A stretch of 6,517 nt of DNA from Actinomycetales bacterium (GCA_012513625.1 JAAZBW010000019.1:1-6517), one strand, 5' to 3'; positions 1 to 6,121 are shown, counted from the first letter of the stretch. Notes: generated by a model not told the origin, from the sequence alone. Numbers and translations: made by a program.

Positions 1-160
1 CCCGACGTCGACTGTGTGGTTGCGTCTCCCAACCCCGACGTCGACTGTGTGGTTGCGTCTCCCAACCCCGACGTCGACTGTGTGGTTAAGTTTCGGGTGC
101 CCGTACCCAAGCCACACAGTCGACGCAGGGTTCCCGTACCCAAACCACACAGTCGGCGGA
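1..160. repeat. 33-bp repeat array, two orientations
   Basis: Two identical 33-base units (1-33 and 34-66) are followed by a partial third that matches for 21 bases (67-87). From 95 the same core returns in the opposite orientation as two further 33-base units (95-127 and 128-160, 29 of 33 bases identical to each other). The shared core is GTCGACTGTGTGG, at 7-19, 40-52 and 73-85; its reverse complement is at 112-124, and a near copy at 145-155. Each forward unit also holds the palindrome CGACGTCG (3-10, 36-43, 69-76) and a GGTTG/CAACC mini-hairpin (18-34, 51-67). The array begins at or before the window edge, so its full size is unknown. It lies just beyond the end of the pilus operon and shows no spacers or coding logic. 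Confidence 0.9.
73..124 (-). terminator. Large hairpin downstream of tadE, possible terminator
   Basis: A perfect 13-bp inverted repeat (arms 73-85 and 112-124) encloses a second small stem (GGGT 95-98 with ACCC 105-108, six-base loop). It begins about 45 bases past the tadE stop in the direction of transcription. There is no T-tract after it on either strand, so it is not a classical intrinsic terminator. Hairpins without a U-tract have been proposed to end or stabilise transcripts in actinobacteria. The structure could equally be only a by-product of the oppositely oriented repeats. Confidence 0.4.
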
Positions 161-169
161 ATGTGGGGG

Positions 170-613
170 TCATGGGACGCTCGGGACCCAGCGCTCCACC
201 GGAGCCTGGGCCGACTGGCTGATGAGGGGCAGCTCGAGCCCGGGCACGAGCGAGACGGAGCGGCCGGTCACGGTGGCGGTCGCCATCTCCATGGAACGGG
301 CCACGGCGATCGTGGAGCCGGCGAGCACGCGCTCACCCCCGAGCTGGGAGATGAAGGAGGCGGCGGCGGCCTGCCCCGTCCCCTCGGAACCGGTGTGGGC
401 GCTCGCCGCGTTGGCCGCGGCGTAGGCGGCATGCCGCGCCACGTCCGAGGCGTGGTAGTACAGCGCACCCTGGATGACCCCAAAGATGAGCATCATGACG
501 GCGGGGAAGATCACCGCAGTCTCGAGGGTGAGGGAGCCACGTTCACCGTCACGGCGTGAGCGCCCACCCTCCCTCAGCGGAGGTCTCCACCCGCGCCGGA
601 AGAATGCTTTCAT
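170..613 (-). CDS. tadE: TadE-like pseudopilin
   Basis: This 147-residue protein looks like a TadE-family minor pilin of the Tad machine. A basic N-terminal stretch of about 25 residues (many Arg) ends in RG|SLTLE, a class IV prepilin processing site with Gly26 at -1 and Glu31 at +5. One hydrophobic helix follows (about 32-52), and then an Ala-rich, probably extracytoplasmic domain of about 95 residues (AAYAAANAAS near 62-71). TadE proteins are processed by the prepilin peptidase and are thought to act in pilus biogenesis on the outer side of the membrane. It lies 17 bases after the pilin-like gene. The ATG at 613 is the only sensible start, but no clear Shine-Dalgarno precedes it, so coupling to the upstream gene is likely. 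No TadG follows. The processing site and helix are seen; the role is from the family. Confidence 0.8.
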   Translation of the reverse strand: MKAFFRRGWRPPLREGGRSRRDGERGSLTLETAVIFPAVMMLIFGVIQGALYYHASDVARHAAYAAANAASAHTGSEGTGQAAAASFISQLGGERVLAGSTIAVARSMEMATATVTGRSVSLVPGLELPLISQSAQAPVERWVPSVP

Positions 614-630
614 AGCGCGAGGATTCGAGG

Positions 631-834
631 TCAGCCGCCGGTGATCTGGCCGGAACGGCTGGTGATCGCATTGGTGATCACGGCAACCAGAGCCACGGCC
701 GCCAGCAGCAGTGCGAGTGTGATGACCACCTGCTCGAGCGTGACCGAGCCGCGCTCGCGCTCCGAGTAGACGGTGTCCACGCGCTGCTTCAGCGCGGACG
801 AGAACACATGGAAGGTTGCGATGAGGTTCAGCAC
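631..834 (-). CDS. Short Flp-type pilin-like protein
   Basis: This 67-residue protein has a 29-residue leader, a prepilin site ERG|SVTLEQ (Gly29 at -1, Glu35 at +5) and one hydrophobic helix (about 36-58), ending in a short Ser/Gly tail. The mature product would be only 38 residues, shorter than Flp1-type pilins, which are usually around 50. Flp pilins normally have Glu-Tyr after the processing site; here it is Glu-Gln. I chose the GTG at 834 because AGGGGG (842-847) lies 7 bases upstream. An in-frame ATG at 921 would add 29 residues of unconvincing sequence. It is the best candidate for the structural pilin of the locus. It sits after tadC, behind a 147-base gap that may carry its own promoter. 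It could instead be a minor pseudopilin. Confidence 0.72.
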   Translation of the reverse strand: MLNLIATFHVFSSALKQRVDTVYSERERGSVTLEQVVITLALLLAAVALVAVITNAITSRSGQITGG

Positions 835-841
835 GGAGGAT

Positions 842-847
842 CCCCCT
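842..847 (-). promoter_or_regulatory. Ribosome binding site fixing the pilin start
   Basis: AGGGGG on the minus strand ends 7 bases before the GTG at 834 and decides this start against the longer reading frame that opens at 921. Confidence 0.6.
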
Positions 848-875
848 TCGGTGGTGCGGTATCGCCGGTTGTCAG

Positions 876-902
876 TGTCTAGGTCTTGCGCGGGAAGTTC
901 AA
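876..902 (-). promoter_or_regulatory. Possible promoter of the pilin-tadE pair
   Basis: On the minus strand TTGAAC (897-902) and TAGACA (876-881) are separated by 15 bases, a short spacing for a sigma-70-type promoter. It lies in the only sizeable gap inside the operon (835-981), about 40 bases before the pilin start. Separate, stronger transcription of the pilin would make biological sense, but the match is weak. Confidence 0.25.
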
Positions 903-981
903 GGACTGCGGCCCAACTCACACGGCTCGTTCACCCGCCGGTCGGAGGGAGGAGACGCGCGGTAGCGGGCGGAGCACCACC

Positions 982-1878
982 CTAGTTGGCCAGCAGCGTG
1001 ACCGTGGCCGGGTAGGCCACCACCACGAGCACGAGCAGGGAGGTGAGGGTCATGGGGATGGTCATCCGCTCGGACTCCCGGTTGGCGGCTGCGTGTTCGC
1101 GGGCAAGCTGGGCGGAGCGCAGCGCCTTCGCGCGGCCGCGGAGCGTCTCGTAGATCTGGGCGCCACCCTCGCCGGAAAGCCGCATGATGTCCCCGATATC
1201 CCCCAACTCGGGGATGTCCAGTTCCTGCTCCAGCTCCTCGATGGAGTCCCACGGCCGCCGCCCGGACCAGCGGGCCCGGTTCAAGGCCCCGTTGATGCGC
1301 TGGAACGCCCAGTTGCTGGAGATCTGCGCGGAGACGGTCAGCGCCTCGTTCGCCATCATCCCGGAGATGCGGCCGATGGAGAGGAGGTCCAGGTAGGCGG
1401 AGGCCGAGCGCGCGAAGTCCTCGCGCGCCTCCTCTGCCTGGCCCTTGAGGAGCAGGTCCGGCAGCAGCCAGCCGCCCACCGCCATCACGAGCGCGGCAGC
1501 GAGCATCAGGTAGGGCGGGATCCCGAATCCGGAGATCTGGAACACCCAGATGATCACCGGGGTGAACAACAGCCCGGCCACGGCGCCCAGCACCTTCTCA
1601 CCCAGCAGGACGTGGCGCGCCTTGCCGAGCACTGCGAGGTCCTCATCCCGGGCAGTCAGCCCGGGCACGGACCGACCCTGGAATCGCCGCTGCGCCCAGA
1701 TACCGAGGCGGGAGGAGAGCGTGGGGGCCTCCTCCACCACCTCCACGATCTCGCTCGAGCCCTCAAGCCGCGTGATCGCCCCCGTCAGGGAGGGAACCGC
1801 CGGCACGAACTCCCGCAGCAGCAGGAACACTCCCACTCCCCCGGCCGCACCAATCAGGGCCGCAACCAGCCAGGTCAT
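982..1878 (-). CDS. tadC: TadC-like inner-membrane platform protein
   Basis: This 298-residue protein is a GspF/TadC-type (T2SSF family) platform component. TadB and TadC together form the membrane base on which the TadA motor acts. Hydrophobic helices are seen at about 3-21, 98-113, 121-140 and 274-296. Between the last two lies the cytoplasmic T2SSF region, with FARSASAYLDLLSIGRISG (155-173) and the acidic stretch DSIEELEQELDIPELGDIGD (211-230) before RLSGEGGAQIYETLRGRA (233-250). The start is the ATG at 1878, which overlaps the tadB stop as ATGA; GGAGG at 1884-1888 lies 5 bases upstream. The reading frame stays open far into tadB, but that extension is antisense to nothing useful and overlaps real tadB in another frame. 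A 147-base gap follows before the pilin gene. Confidence 0.9.
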   Translation of the reverse strand: MTWLVAALIGAAGGVGVFLLLREFVPAVPSLTGAITRLEGSSEIVEVVEEAPTLSSRLGIWAQRRFQGRSVPGLTARDEDLAVLGKARHVLLGEKVLGAVAGLLFTPVIIWVFQISGFGIPPYLMLAAALVMAVGGWLLPDLLLKGQAEEAREDFARSASAYLDLLSIGRISGMMANEALTVSAQISSNWAFQRINGALNRARWSGRRPWDSIEELEQELDIPELGDIGDIMRLSGEGGAQIYETLRGRAKALRSAQLAREHAAANRESERMTIPMTLTSLLVLVVVAYPATVTLLAN

Positions 1879-2774
1879 GCAAGCCTCCGTCCGGGGTACT
1901 GCTCCGGATCGGAGACGAGGAAGCGGGGGCGGGGCTTGCCGTCGGAAATCTTCTTCATCCACCACAGCACGCCCAGGTAGGCGGCCGCGATCACGGCGAG
2001 CACCACCTGGCCGAGCGGCGTGCGGTACTCCGCACCAAAGCTCGGGTTCAGCACCACGAACCCCAGCAACCCCAACGAAATAATCGTCACCCACTGCACG
2101 GTGGTGCGCGGGCCGGCCCGCTCCGCCTCGATCTGCTGGATCACCCGCGTCTGATCCGCCACCGCGTCCGCCAGCTCGGCCAGCGCCCGGGAGAGCCCGC
2201 CCTTGCGGGTGCGGGAGCCCATGATCAGGGCGCCGGCCACCAGGTCCGCGGTGGCATCGTTCATCTCGTCCGCCCACAGGCGCACCGCAGGCTCGATCGG
2301 CTGGCCGGCCTCGAGCCGCGCCACCAGCCGGCCCATCTCCGGCTTGATCTGGGGCGGCGTGGAGGCCAGCGAGGAACGCACGGCCTCCTCGAGTCCCACT
2401 CCCGTAATGAGCACGCCGGACAGGGAACGCGTCCACGTCTCCAACGCCTCTGAGCGTGCCGCCGTGTTGGCACTCCTCCCCCCGCGCAGCAGCTCCGGCA
2501 GGAGGTAGGCGCCCACCACCATGATCGGCAGCCAGATCACGGAGCGCGTCACCACCCCCAGCACGACGCCGAGCACGGCCCCGATCGCCAGGTTCCGGAT
2601 CCGCCGCGGCGCCTCCGGCCCGGTGAGCGCGAGCCGCTTCATGAGGCCCTCCTGCCGTTGCGGCCGCAGCGCGGGCCGCGAACGTTCCTCCGCCGGCAGG
2701 AAGGACATCGCGAACACGATCACCCCGAACGCAAAGACCAGCCCCAGAAGCAGACCAAGAAGCGAAGGACTCAC
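1875..2774 (-). CDS. tadB: TadB-like inner-membrane platform protein
   Basis: This 299-residue protein is the TadB partner of TadC (T2SSF family). It has an N-terminal helix (about 4-25), a double hydrophobic segment (about 62-96), a cytoplasmic T2SSF domain (about 108-218) and two C-terminal helices (about 227-243 and 255-273). The domain carries typical TadB features: LETWTRSLSGVLITGVGLEE (111-130), with the RxG/xxxGxxLxxAL-type helical pattern, and GSRTRKGGLSRALAELADAV (186-205). The start is the GTG at 2774, which overlaps the tadA stop as GTGA, with GAGG (2782-2785) 7 bases upstream. An ATG 18 bases further up would lie inside tadA and has no better support. Its role in anchoring and transmitting the TadA power stroke is known from the family and not shown here. 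Confidence 0.9.
   Translation of the reverse strand: MSPSLLGLLLGLVFAFGVIVFAMSFLPAEERSRPALRPQRQEGLMKRLALTGPEAPRRIRNLAIGAVLGVVLGVVTRSVIWLPIMVVGAYLLPELLRGGRSANTAARSEALETWTRSLSGVLITGVGLEEAVRSSLASTPPQIKPEMGRLVARLEAGQPIEPAVRLWADEMNDATADLVAGALIMGSRTRKGGLSRALAELADAVADQTRVIQQIEAERAGPRTTVQWVTIISLGLLGFVVLNPSFGAEYRTPLGQVVLAVIAAAYLGVLWWMKKISDGKPRPRFLVSDPEQYPGRRLA
1884..1888 (-). promoter_or_regulatory. Ribosome binding site of tadC, inside tadB
   Basis: GGAGG on the minus strand, 5 bases before the tadC ATG and within the last codons of tadB. It fixes the tadC start in a frame that otherwise stays open much further upstream, and fits termination-reinitiation at the ATGA overlap. Confidence 0.75.
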
Positions 2775-4546
2775 CGCCGCACCTCGTCCCACAGCCCGCT
2801 CTGGATGCCGAACAGGGAGCGGTCGAAGCCGGCATCCACCAACTCGGCCATGAAAGTGGGCTCGTGCACGGGAACGGCGCGGCCCTTCGCGTCCGGCATG
2901 AACACGTGGGTCACCGCCACCCGCCGCTCGCCCTCGCCGAGCCCCACCTCGATCACCTCGGAGAGGTAGCGGTGCCGCTTGCCCGTGACCGGGTCCACCT
3001 CCACCTCGTTGAACAGGATCAGATCGATGTGCTGACCCACCTGCCGGTAGGCGAACGCCTCCGAGTTGGAGGCGTCCTCCACCGCGCAGGTTACGAGCCG
3101 CTCGATCACGTCCTCCGCACTGTTCGCGTGGATGGTAGAGAGTGAGCCGTTGCCCATCTGCATGGCCTTGAACATGGGGACCACCTCAGCGCCACGCACC
3201 TCCCCCACGATCACGCGGTCGATGTTGAACCGCAGCGACTCGTACACCAGCTCGTTCACCGTGATCTCACCGGCAGCCCGGCCATCCCGGCCGATCTCCC
3301 CGGAGCCGGGGCGGGCCTCCATCGCCGTCACCCGCTGGTGCCGCTCCGGCATCTGGTGCAACTTCAGCTCGTACTCGGTCTCGATCGTGGCAATCGACTC
3401 CCACGGATCCATCGCGTTCGCGAGCGCCCGCACCAGCGTGGTCTTGCCGGAACCCTGGCCGCGTCCGGACACCACGATCGACTTGTGGGCCCGCACCGCC
3501 GCGGAGAGGAACTGCTCCAACACGCGGTCCAACGAGCCGAACTCGCGCAACTGCTCCAGATCGATGTCCGGCAGCCGATCCCGCCGGATCACCACCTTCG
3601 GGCGAGGCGTGACCCACGCCGTCGCCTGAAGACGCTGACCCCCCGGCAGGGCGAGCTTCAGGAACGGGTTCGAGGGCGTGAACGAACGCTCCGAGCGCGA
3701 GCGGCGCGAGGCGATGAACGCCAAATCGCGGATCAGCTGCTCATCCGATTCCGCCACCGGATCCGCCACCGTGCGCCGCCCTTCCGAGTGCAGCAGCAGC
3801 ACCTGGTCGAAGCCGGTGATCTCGATGTTCTCCACCGTCTCGTCATCCACCAGCTCCTGCAGCCGGCCGAGCCCGAACAGCTTGTTCAGCAGCGCATCCT
3901 TCACCCGCTGCGTGTAGACCGCATCCCACGGCGGAGACCCCGCCGCCACGAGCGCGCGCACGTGCTCGCGCAGCGTCTCCTCGATCAGGCGCCGCCCGAT
4001 CTCCTTCTGCGCCTCCTCCGTGAGCCCGCGGCCCTCGAACTCCTCCGCCAGCTGCACGGAGATGCGCGCCTGGAGGCCGTCGATCTCACTCCAGAACGAG
4101 GAGGAGGCAACACTCCGCAACTGGTTCCTGGTCCCGCCTCCCGGCCCCAGATCGATGCGTGGGCCCGCCTCGGCGCGCGCGCGCGGGTCGCCGTAACGAG
4201 GGCCACCCTCGGCTGGTCCGCTGGGCTCGGCCTGCGTCTGCGTCCCCACCGCGTAACGACCCGACGACGCGGGTGCGGCTGGCACGTTCCCTCCCGTGGA
4301 GGGGCCGGCCGCCGAGGCCGCCGACGGCGCAGCCGGGCCTGCGCTGCCTCCCTGCGCGGGCGCGGGGTAGGCCGAGTGCGCGGACGGTGCGGAGTTGCCG
4401 TTCCCACCCGGGTGAGCTCCACCCAAGTCACCGGACGGACCGGGCTGGCCCCCGCCGTCGGGAGAGGGTGGGCTGAAGAGCGGAAGAGAATCGAGCGAGG
4501 GAAGGGCCGCGGGATCCTGCGGATCCCACCTCGAGCGCTGGTTCAC
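2771..4546 (-). CDS. tadA: TadA/CpaF-type motor ATPase
   Basis: This 591-residue secretion ATPase of the VirB11/PilT superfamily powers Tad pilus assembly and disassembly at the cytoplasmic face of the membrane. Residues about 25-135 are Pro/Gly/Ala/Ser-rich and probably disordered. A helical CpaF-type N-domain follows (about 150-345), then the RecA-like core. Walker A is GRGQGSGKTT (361-370, Lys368), the acidic box is TIETEYELKL (387-396), Walker B is RVIVGEVRG (444-452, Glu449) and the His box is STIHANS (470-476, His473). The GTG at 4546 is the chosen start: it overlaps the tadZ stop as GTGA and has AGGGGG (4554-4559) 7 bases upstream. Going further upstream would run into tadZ. Two oddities are visible: Walker A has five residues between its first Gly and GKT where four are usual, and the segment before the His box (MGNGS) looks about one residue short. 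Confidence 0.94.
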   Translation of the reverse strand: MNQRSRWDPQDPAALPSLDSLPLFSPPSPDGGGQPGPSGDLGGAHPGGNGNSAPSAHSAYPAPAQGGSAGPAAPSAASAAGPSTGGNVPAAPASSGRYAVGTQTQAEPSGPAEGGPRYGDPRARAEAGPRIDLGPGGGTRNQLRSVASSSFWSEIDGLQARISVQLAEEFEGRGLTEEAQKEIGRRLIEETLREHVRALVAAGSPPWDAVYTQRVKDALLNKLFGLGRLQELVDDETVENIEITGFDQVLLLHSEGRRTVADPVAESDEQLIRDLAFIASRRSRSERSFTPSNPFLKLALPGGQRLQATAWVTPRPKVVIRRDRLPDIDLEQLREFGSLDRVLEQFLSAAVRAHKSIVVSGRGQGSGKTTLVRALANAMDPWESIATIETEYELKLHQMPERHQRVTAMEARPGSGEIGRDGRAAGEITVNELVYESLRFNIDRVIVGEVRGAEVVPMFKAMQMGNGSLSTIHANSAEDVIERLVTCAVEDASNSEAFAYRQVGQHIDLILFNEVEVDPVTGKRHRYLSEVIEVGLGEGERRVAVTHVFMPDAKGRAVPVHEPTFMAELVDAGFDRSLFGIQSGLWDEVRR

Positions 4547-5319
4547 TGGTCTACCCCCTGGAGTTGCTGGCGGCGGCGCGCGATGCGCTCGCGGACGGTG
4601 CTGCCGAGCGCACCGAGCGAGCGGCCCAGCGGCCGCGAGGAGAAGTTGCGCGGCTCCGGCGCGCCCGTGGCGTAGACGGCGGCGGACTTCGGGTCCCACG
4701 CGATGTCACCGGCGAGCGGGAGGCCGCAGGTCTTCGCGATCTCGCGGGCCCCGTAGGGGCGGCCGGAACCGACCACCACCACGGCGGTGCCCATGATGTC
4801 CGCGGCCACGTCCGCCACCTTCGCGTAGCGCTGCGAGAACTCGCGTGCCGTGTACACCTCCGGGAGGGAGGAGCGGGTCAGGATCAGGTGGTGGTCCGCC
4901 ATGGCCACGAGGGACTCGCGCTCGTCCAGGCGGCCGCCCACCCGGCCGAGGTCCACGATCACGTCCACGCCTGCGGCCTCGAGGGAGCGGAAGGCACTGC
5001 CGAGATCGCCCCACATGCCGGCGAGCGCGCCGGACTGGGCGGGGTTCGGGAATCCGGCGAGCAGGAGCACGTCCTTGGCGAGTTCGATGGTCTGGGTCCA
5101 GATGGCGTCAATCATGGACATCTGCATCTGGGCCACGGCGAGCTGGACGATCCCGCGATCGTGCGGGATCTCCCCGCGGCGGTAGCCGGCGAGCACGGAG
5201 GAGCCGGAGAGGTCCGCCTCCACGAGGACCACGGGAGAGCCCCACGTGAGGGCCAGGCCGAGTGCCGCCGTCGTGACGCCGGGGGCGCCCTTCGCGGAAC
5301 CGAGAGTGATGACTGCCAT
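4543..5319 (-). CDS. tadZ: TadZ/CpaE-like MinD/ParA-fold protein with a degenerate P-loop
   Basis: This 258-residue protein has the fold signature of the MinD/ParA/SIMIBI group: beta-strand MAVITLGSAKGAPGVTT at the N-terminus, VEADLSGSS (33-41, Asp36, switch-like) and VDVIVDLGRVGGR (118-130, Asp123, Walker B-like). The deviant Walker A has the form KGxxGKTT in active members. Here it reads KGAPGVTT, so the first Lys (Lys10) is kept but the catalytic Lys is Val15. TadZ/CpaE proteins place the Tad machine at a cell site, and several are known to have atypical Walker A motifs. The Arg-rich C-terminus (about 229-252) could be a membrane- or partner-binding helix. The ATG at 5319 follows GAGG (5325-5328) by 5 bases, and the gene lies 7 bases after cpaB. 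There is no receiver-like N-domain as in Caulobacter CpaE. The function is inferred from fold and position. Confidence 0.85.
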   Translation of the reverse strand: MAVITLGSAKGAPGVTTAALGLALTWGSPVVLVEADLSGSSVLAGYRRGEIPHDRGIVQLAVAQMQMSMIDAIWTQTIELAKDVLLLAGFPNPAQSGALAGMWGDLGSAFRSLEAAGVDVIVDLGRVGGRLDERESLVAMADHHLILTRSSLPEVYTAREFSQRYAKVADVAADIMGTAVVVVGSGRPYGAREIAKTCGLPLAGDIAWDPKSAAVYATGAPEPRNFSSRPLGRSLGALGSTVRERIARRRQQLQGVDQ

Positions 5320-5326
5320 GGTGGCC

Positions 5327-6055
5327 TCAGCCCCTCGGCTCGCCCACGGCCACGGTGAGGCGGCCGACGGCGTTGCGGGCGGTGAGTTCGGCGGCGTCGT
5401 TGCGGTCCACGGCCACGGTGAGGACCACCGTGCCGGTGGTGCCCACCTCGCGCTGGGAGATGTAGGTGCCGGACTTGGGCTCCATGACCACGTTGAGATC
5501 GTTCACGCTCGCGGGTGTCTCGGAGATGATCAGGTTACGGCCGGCGGAGAGGCCGATCGCGGGCATGCGGCTCGGCTCCAGGGTGACGGCGATGACCCAC
5601 TCGTCCTCACCCACCTCGTACGCGGAGGCGAAGGCGCCCTCGGTGAGGAGTGAGCCGGAATAGAGCGGCTGCTGGGCCACGCGGCCCACCACGTTGTTGA
5701 GCTGGTCCCAGCCCACCATCTGGAGGTCCACCACGTCCACGGAAATTTCGCTCTGCGCGAGGTCCGCGGCCTCGATGCGCTCGCCCGGCTGCACGTCCGC
5801 GGCGATCCGGATCACCGAGCGGGTCTCGTTGCCCTGGTTCGCGAGCCACACACCGCCAAGAGCGGAGAGGGCGATCAGCATGAGCGCGATGGCCATCATC
5901 ATGGGGCTGCGCTTGCGCGCCACGGGGTTCTGGCCCGGGGCCTGATTCTGGGTCTTCTGGCTTTGCTGGTTCTGGTTCTTTGCGGCCGCTCTCGCACTCC
6001 GTGAGGAGCGGGTGGCCGAGGGATCGGCTGCGTCCTGCTCAGGCGCCATCGTCAT
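5327..6055 (-). CDS. cpaB: CpaB/RcpC-like SAF-domain membrane protein
   Basis: This 242-residue protein is the first gene of the operon. Residues 1-50 are cytoplasmic, with a Gln/Asn-rich run (KNQNQQSQKTQNQ, 26-38) and a basic ARKRS just before one transmembrane helix (about 52-70). A SAF domain follows (about 81-142), with the typical ADVQPGERIEAADLAQSEIS (86-105). A beta-rich C-terminal region (about 150-242) resembles the RcpC/CpaB domain. In diderms RcpC/CpaB works with the secretin; in a monoderm the exported part would face the cell wall, where SAF domains are thought to bind glycans. The ATG at 6055 is preferred because GGGGG (6064-6068) lies 8 bases upstream; the ATG two codons later would have a poor spacing. 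The family assignment rests on the SAF motif and the operon context. Confidence 0.85.
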   Translation of the reverse strand: MTMAPEQDAADPSATRSSRSARAAAKNQNQQSQKTQNQAPGQNPVARKRSPMMMAIALMLIALSALGGVWLANQGNETRSVIRIAADVQPGERIEAADLAQSEISVDVVDLQMVGWDQLNNVVGRVAQQPLYSGSLLTEGAFASAYEVGEDEWVIAVTLEPSRMPAIGLSAGRNLIISETPASVNDLNVVMEPKSGTYISQREVGTTGTVVLTVAVDRNDAAELTARNAVGRLTVAVGEPRG

Positions 6056-6089
6056 GTGTGCTTCCCCCGTTTGGTGAGTGGGCCGCCTA

Positions 6090-6111
6090 GGGCCGTGGGC
6101 CCGATCCGGGC
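6090..6111 (-). other. Two mutually exclusive small hairpins in the cpaB leader
   Basis: GCCCG-ATC-CGGGC (6099-6111) and GGGCC-GTG-GGCCC (6090-6102) are each a 5-bp stem with a three-base loop, and they share 6099-6102, so only one can form at a time. They lie at the very start of a transcript from the proximal promoter. They may be leader structure or chance in GC-rich DNA. Confidence 0.3.
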
Positions 6112-6121
6112 ACCCCAGCCG

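Noticed and set aside
1..160. CRISPR-like array
   Set aside because: Units are back-to-back or contain only repeat-derived sequence; there are no distinct unique spacers, and half the units are inverted.
14..559. Plus-strand reading frame with an 11-residue repeat (WLRLPTPTSTV)
   Set aside because: The peptide repeat only reflects the 33-base period being divisible by three. The rest lies antisense to tadE, with no ribosome binding site or recognisable domain.
850..981. 8-bp inverted repeat GGTGGTGC/GCACCACC framing the tadC-pilin gap
   Set aside because: The arms are 116 bases apart and short; chance is a sufficient explanation in this base composition.
886..1980. Long plus-strand reading frame opposite tadC
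   Set aside because: His/Arg/Gly/Gln-rich composition typical of antisense shadows in GC-rich DNA; the tadC assignment on the minus strand is clear.
1879..2835. Upstream extension of tadC to 617 residues
   Set aside because: The extension runs through tadB in another frame and is Arg/Gly/Ala-rich; GGAGG plus the ATGA overlap fixes the start at 1878.
3338..4675. 445-codon plus-strand reading frame opposite tadA
   Set aside because: It is the antisense of the conserved ATPase motifs and of the low-complexity tail, with Arg-rich composition and no domain.
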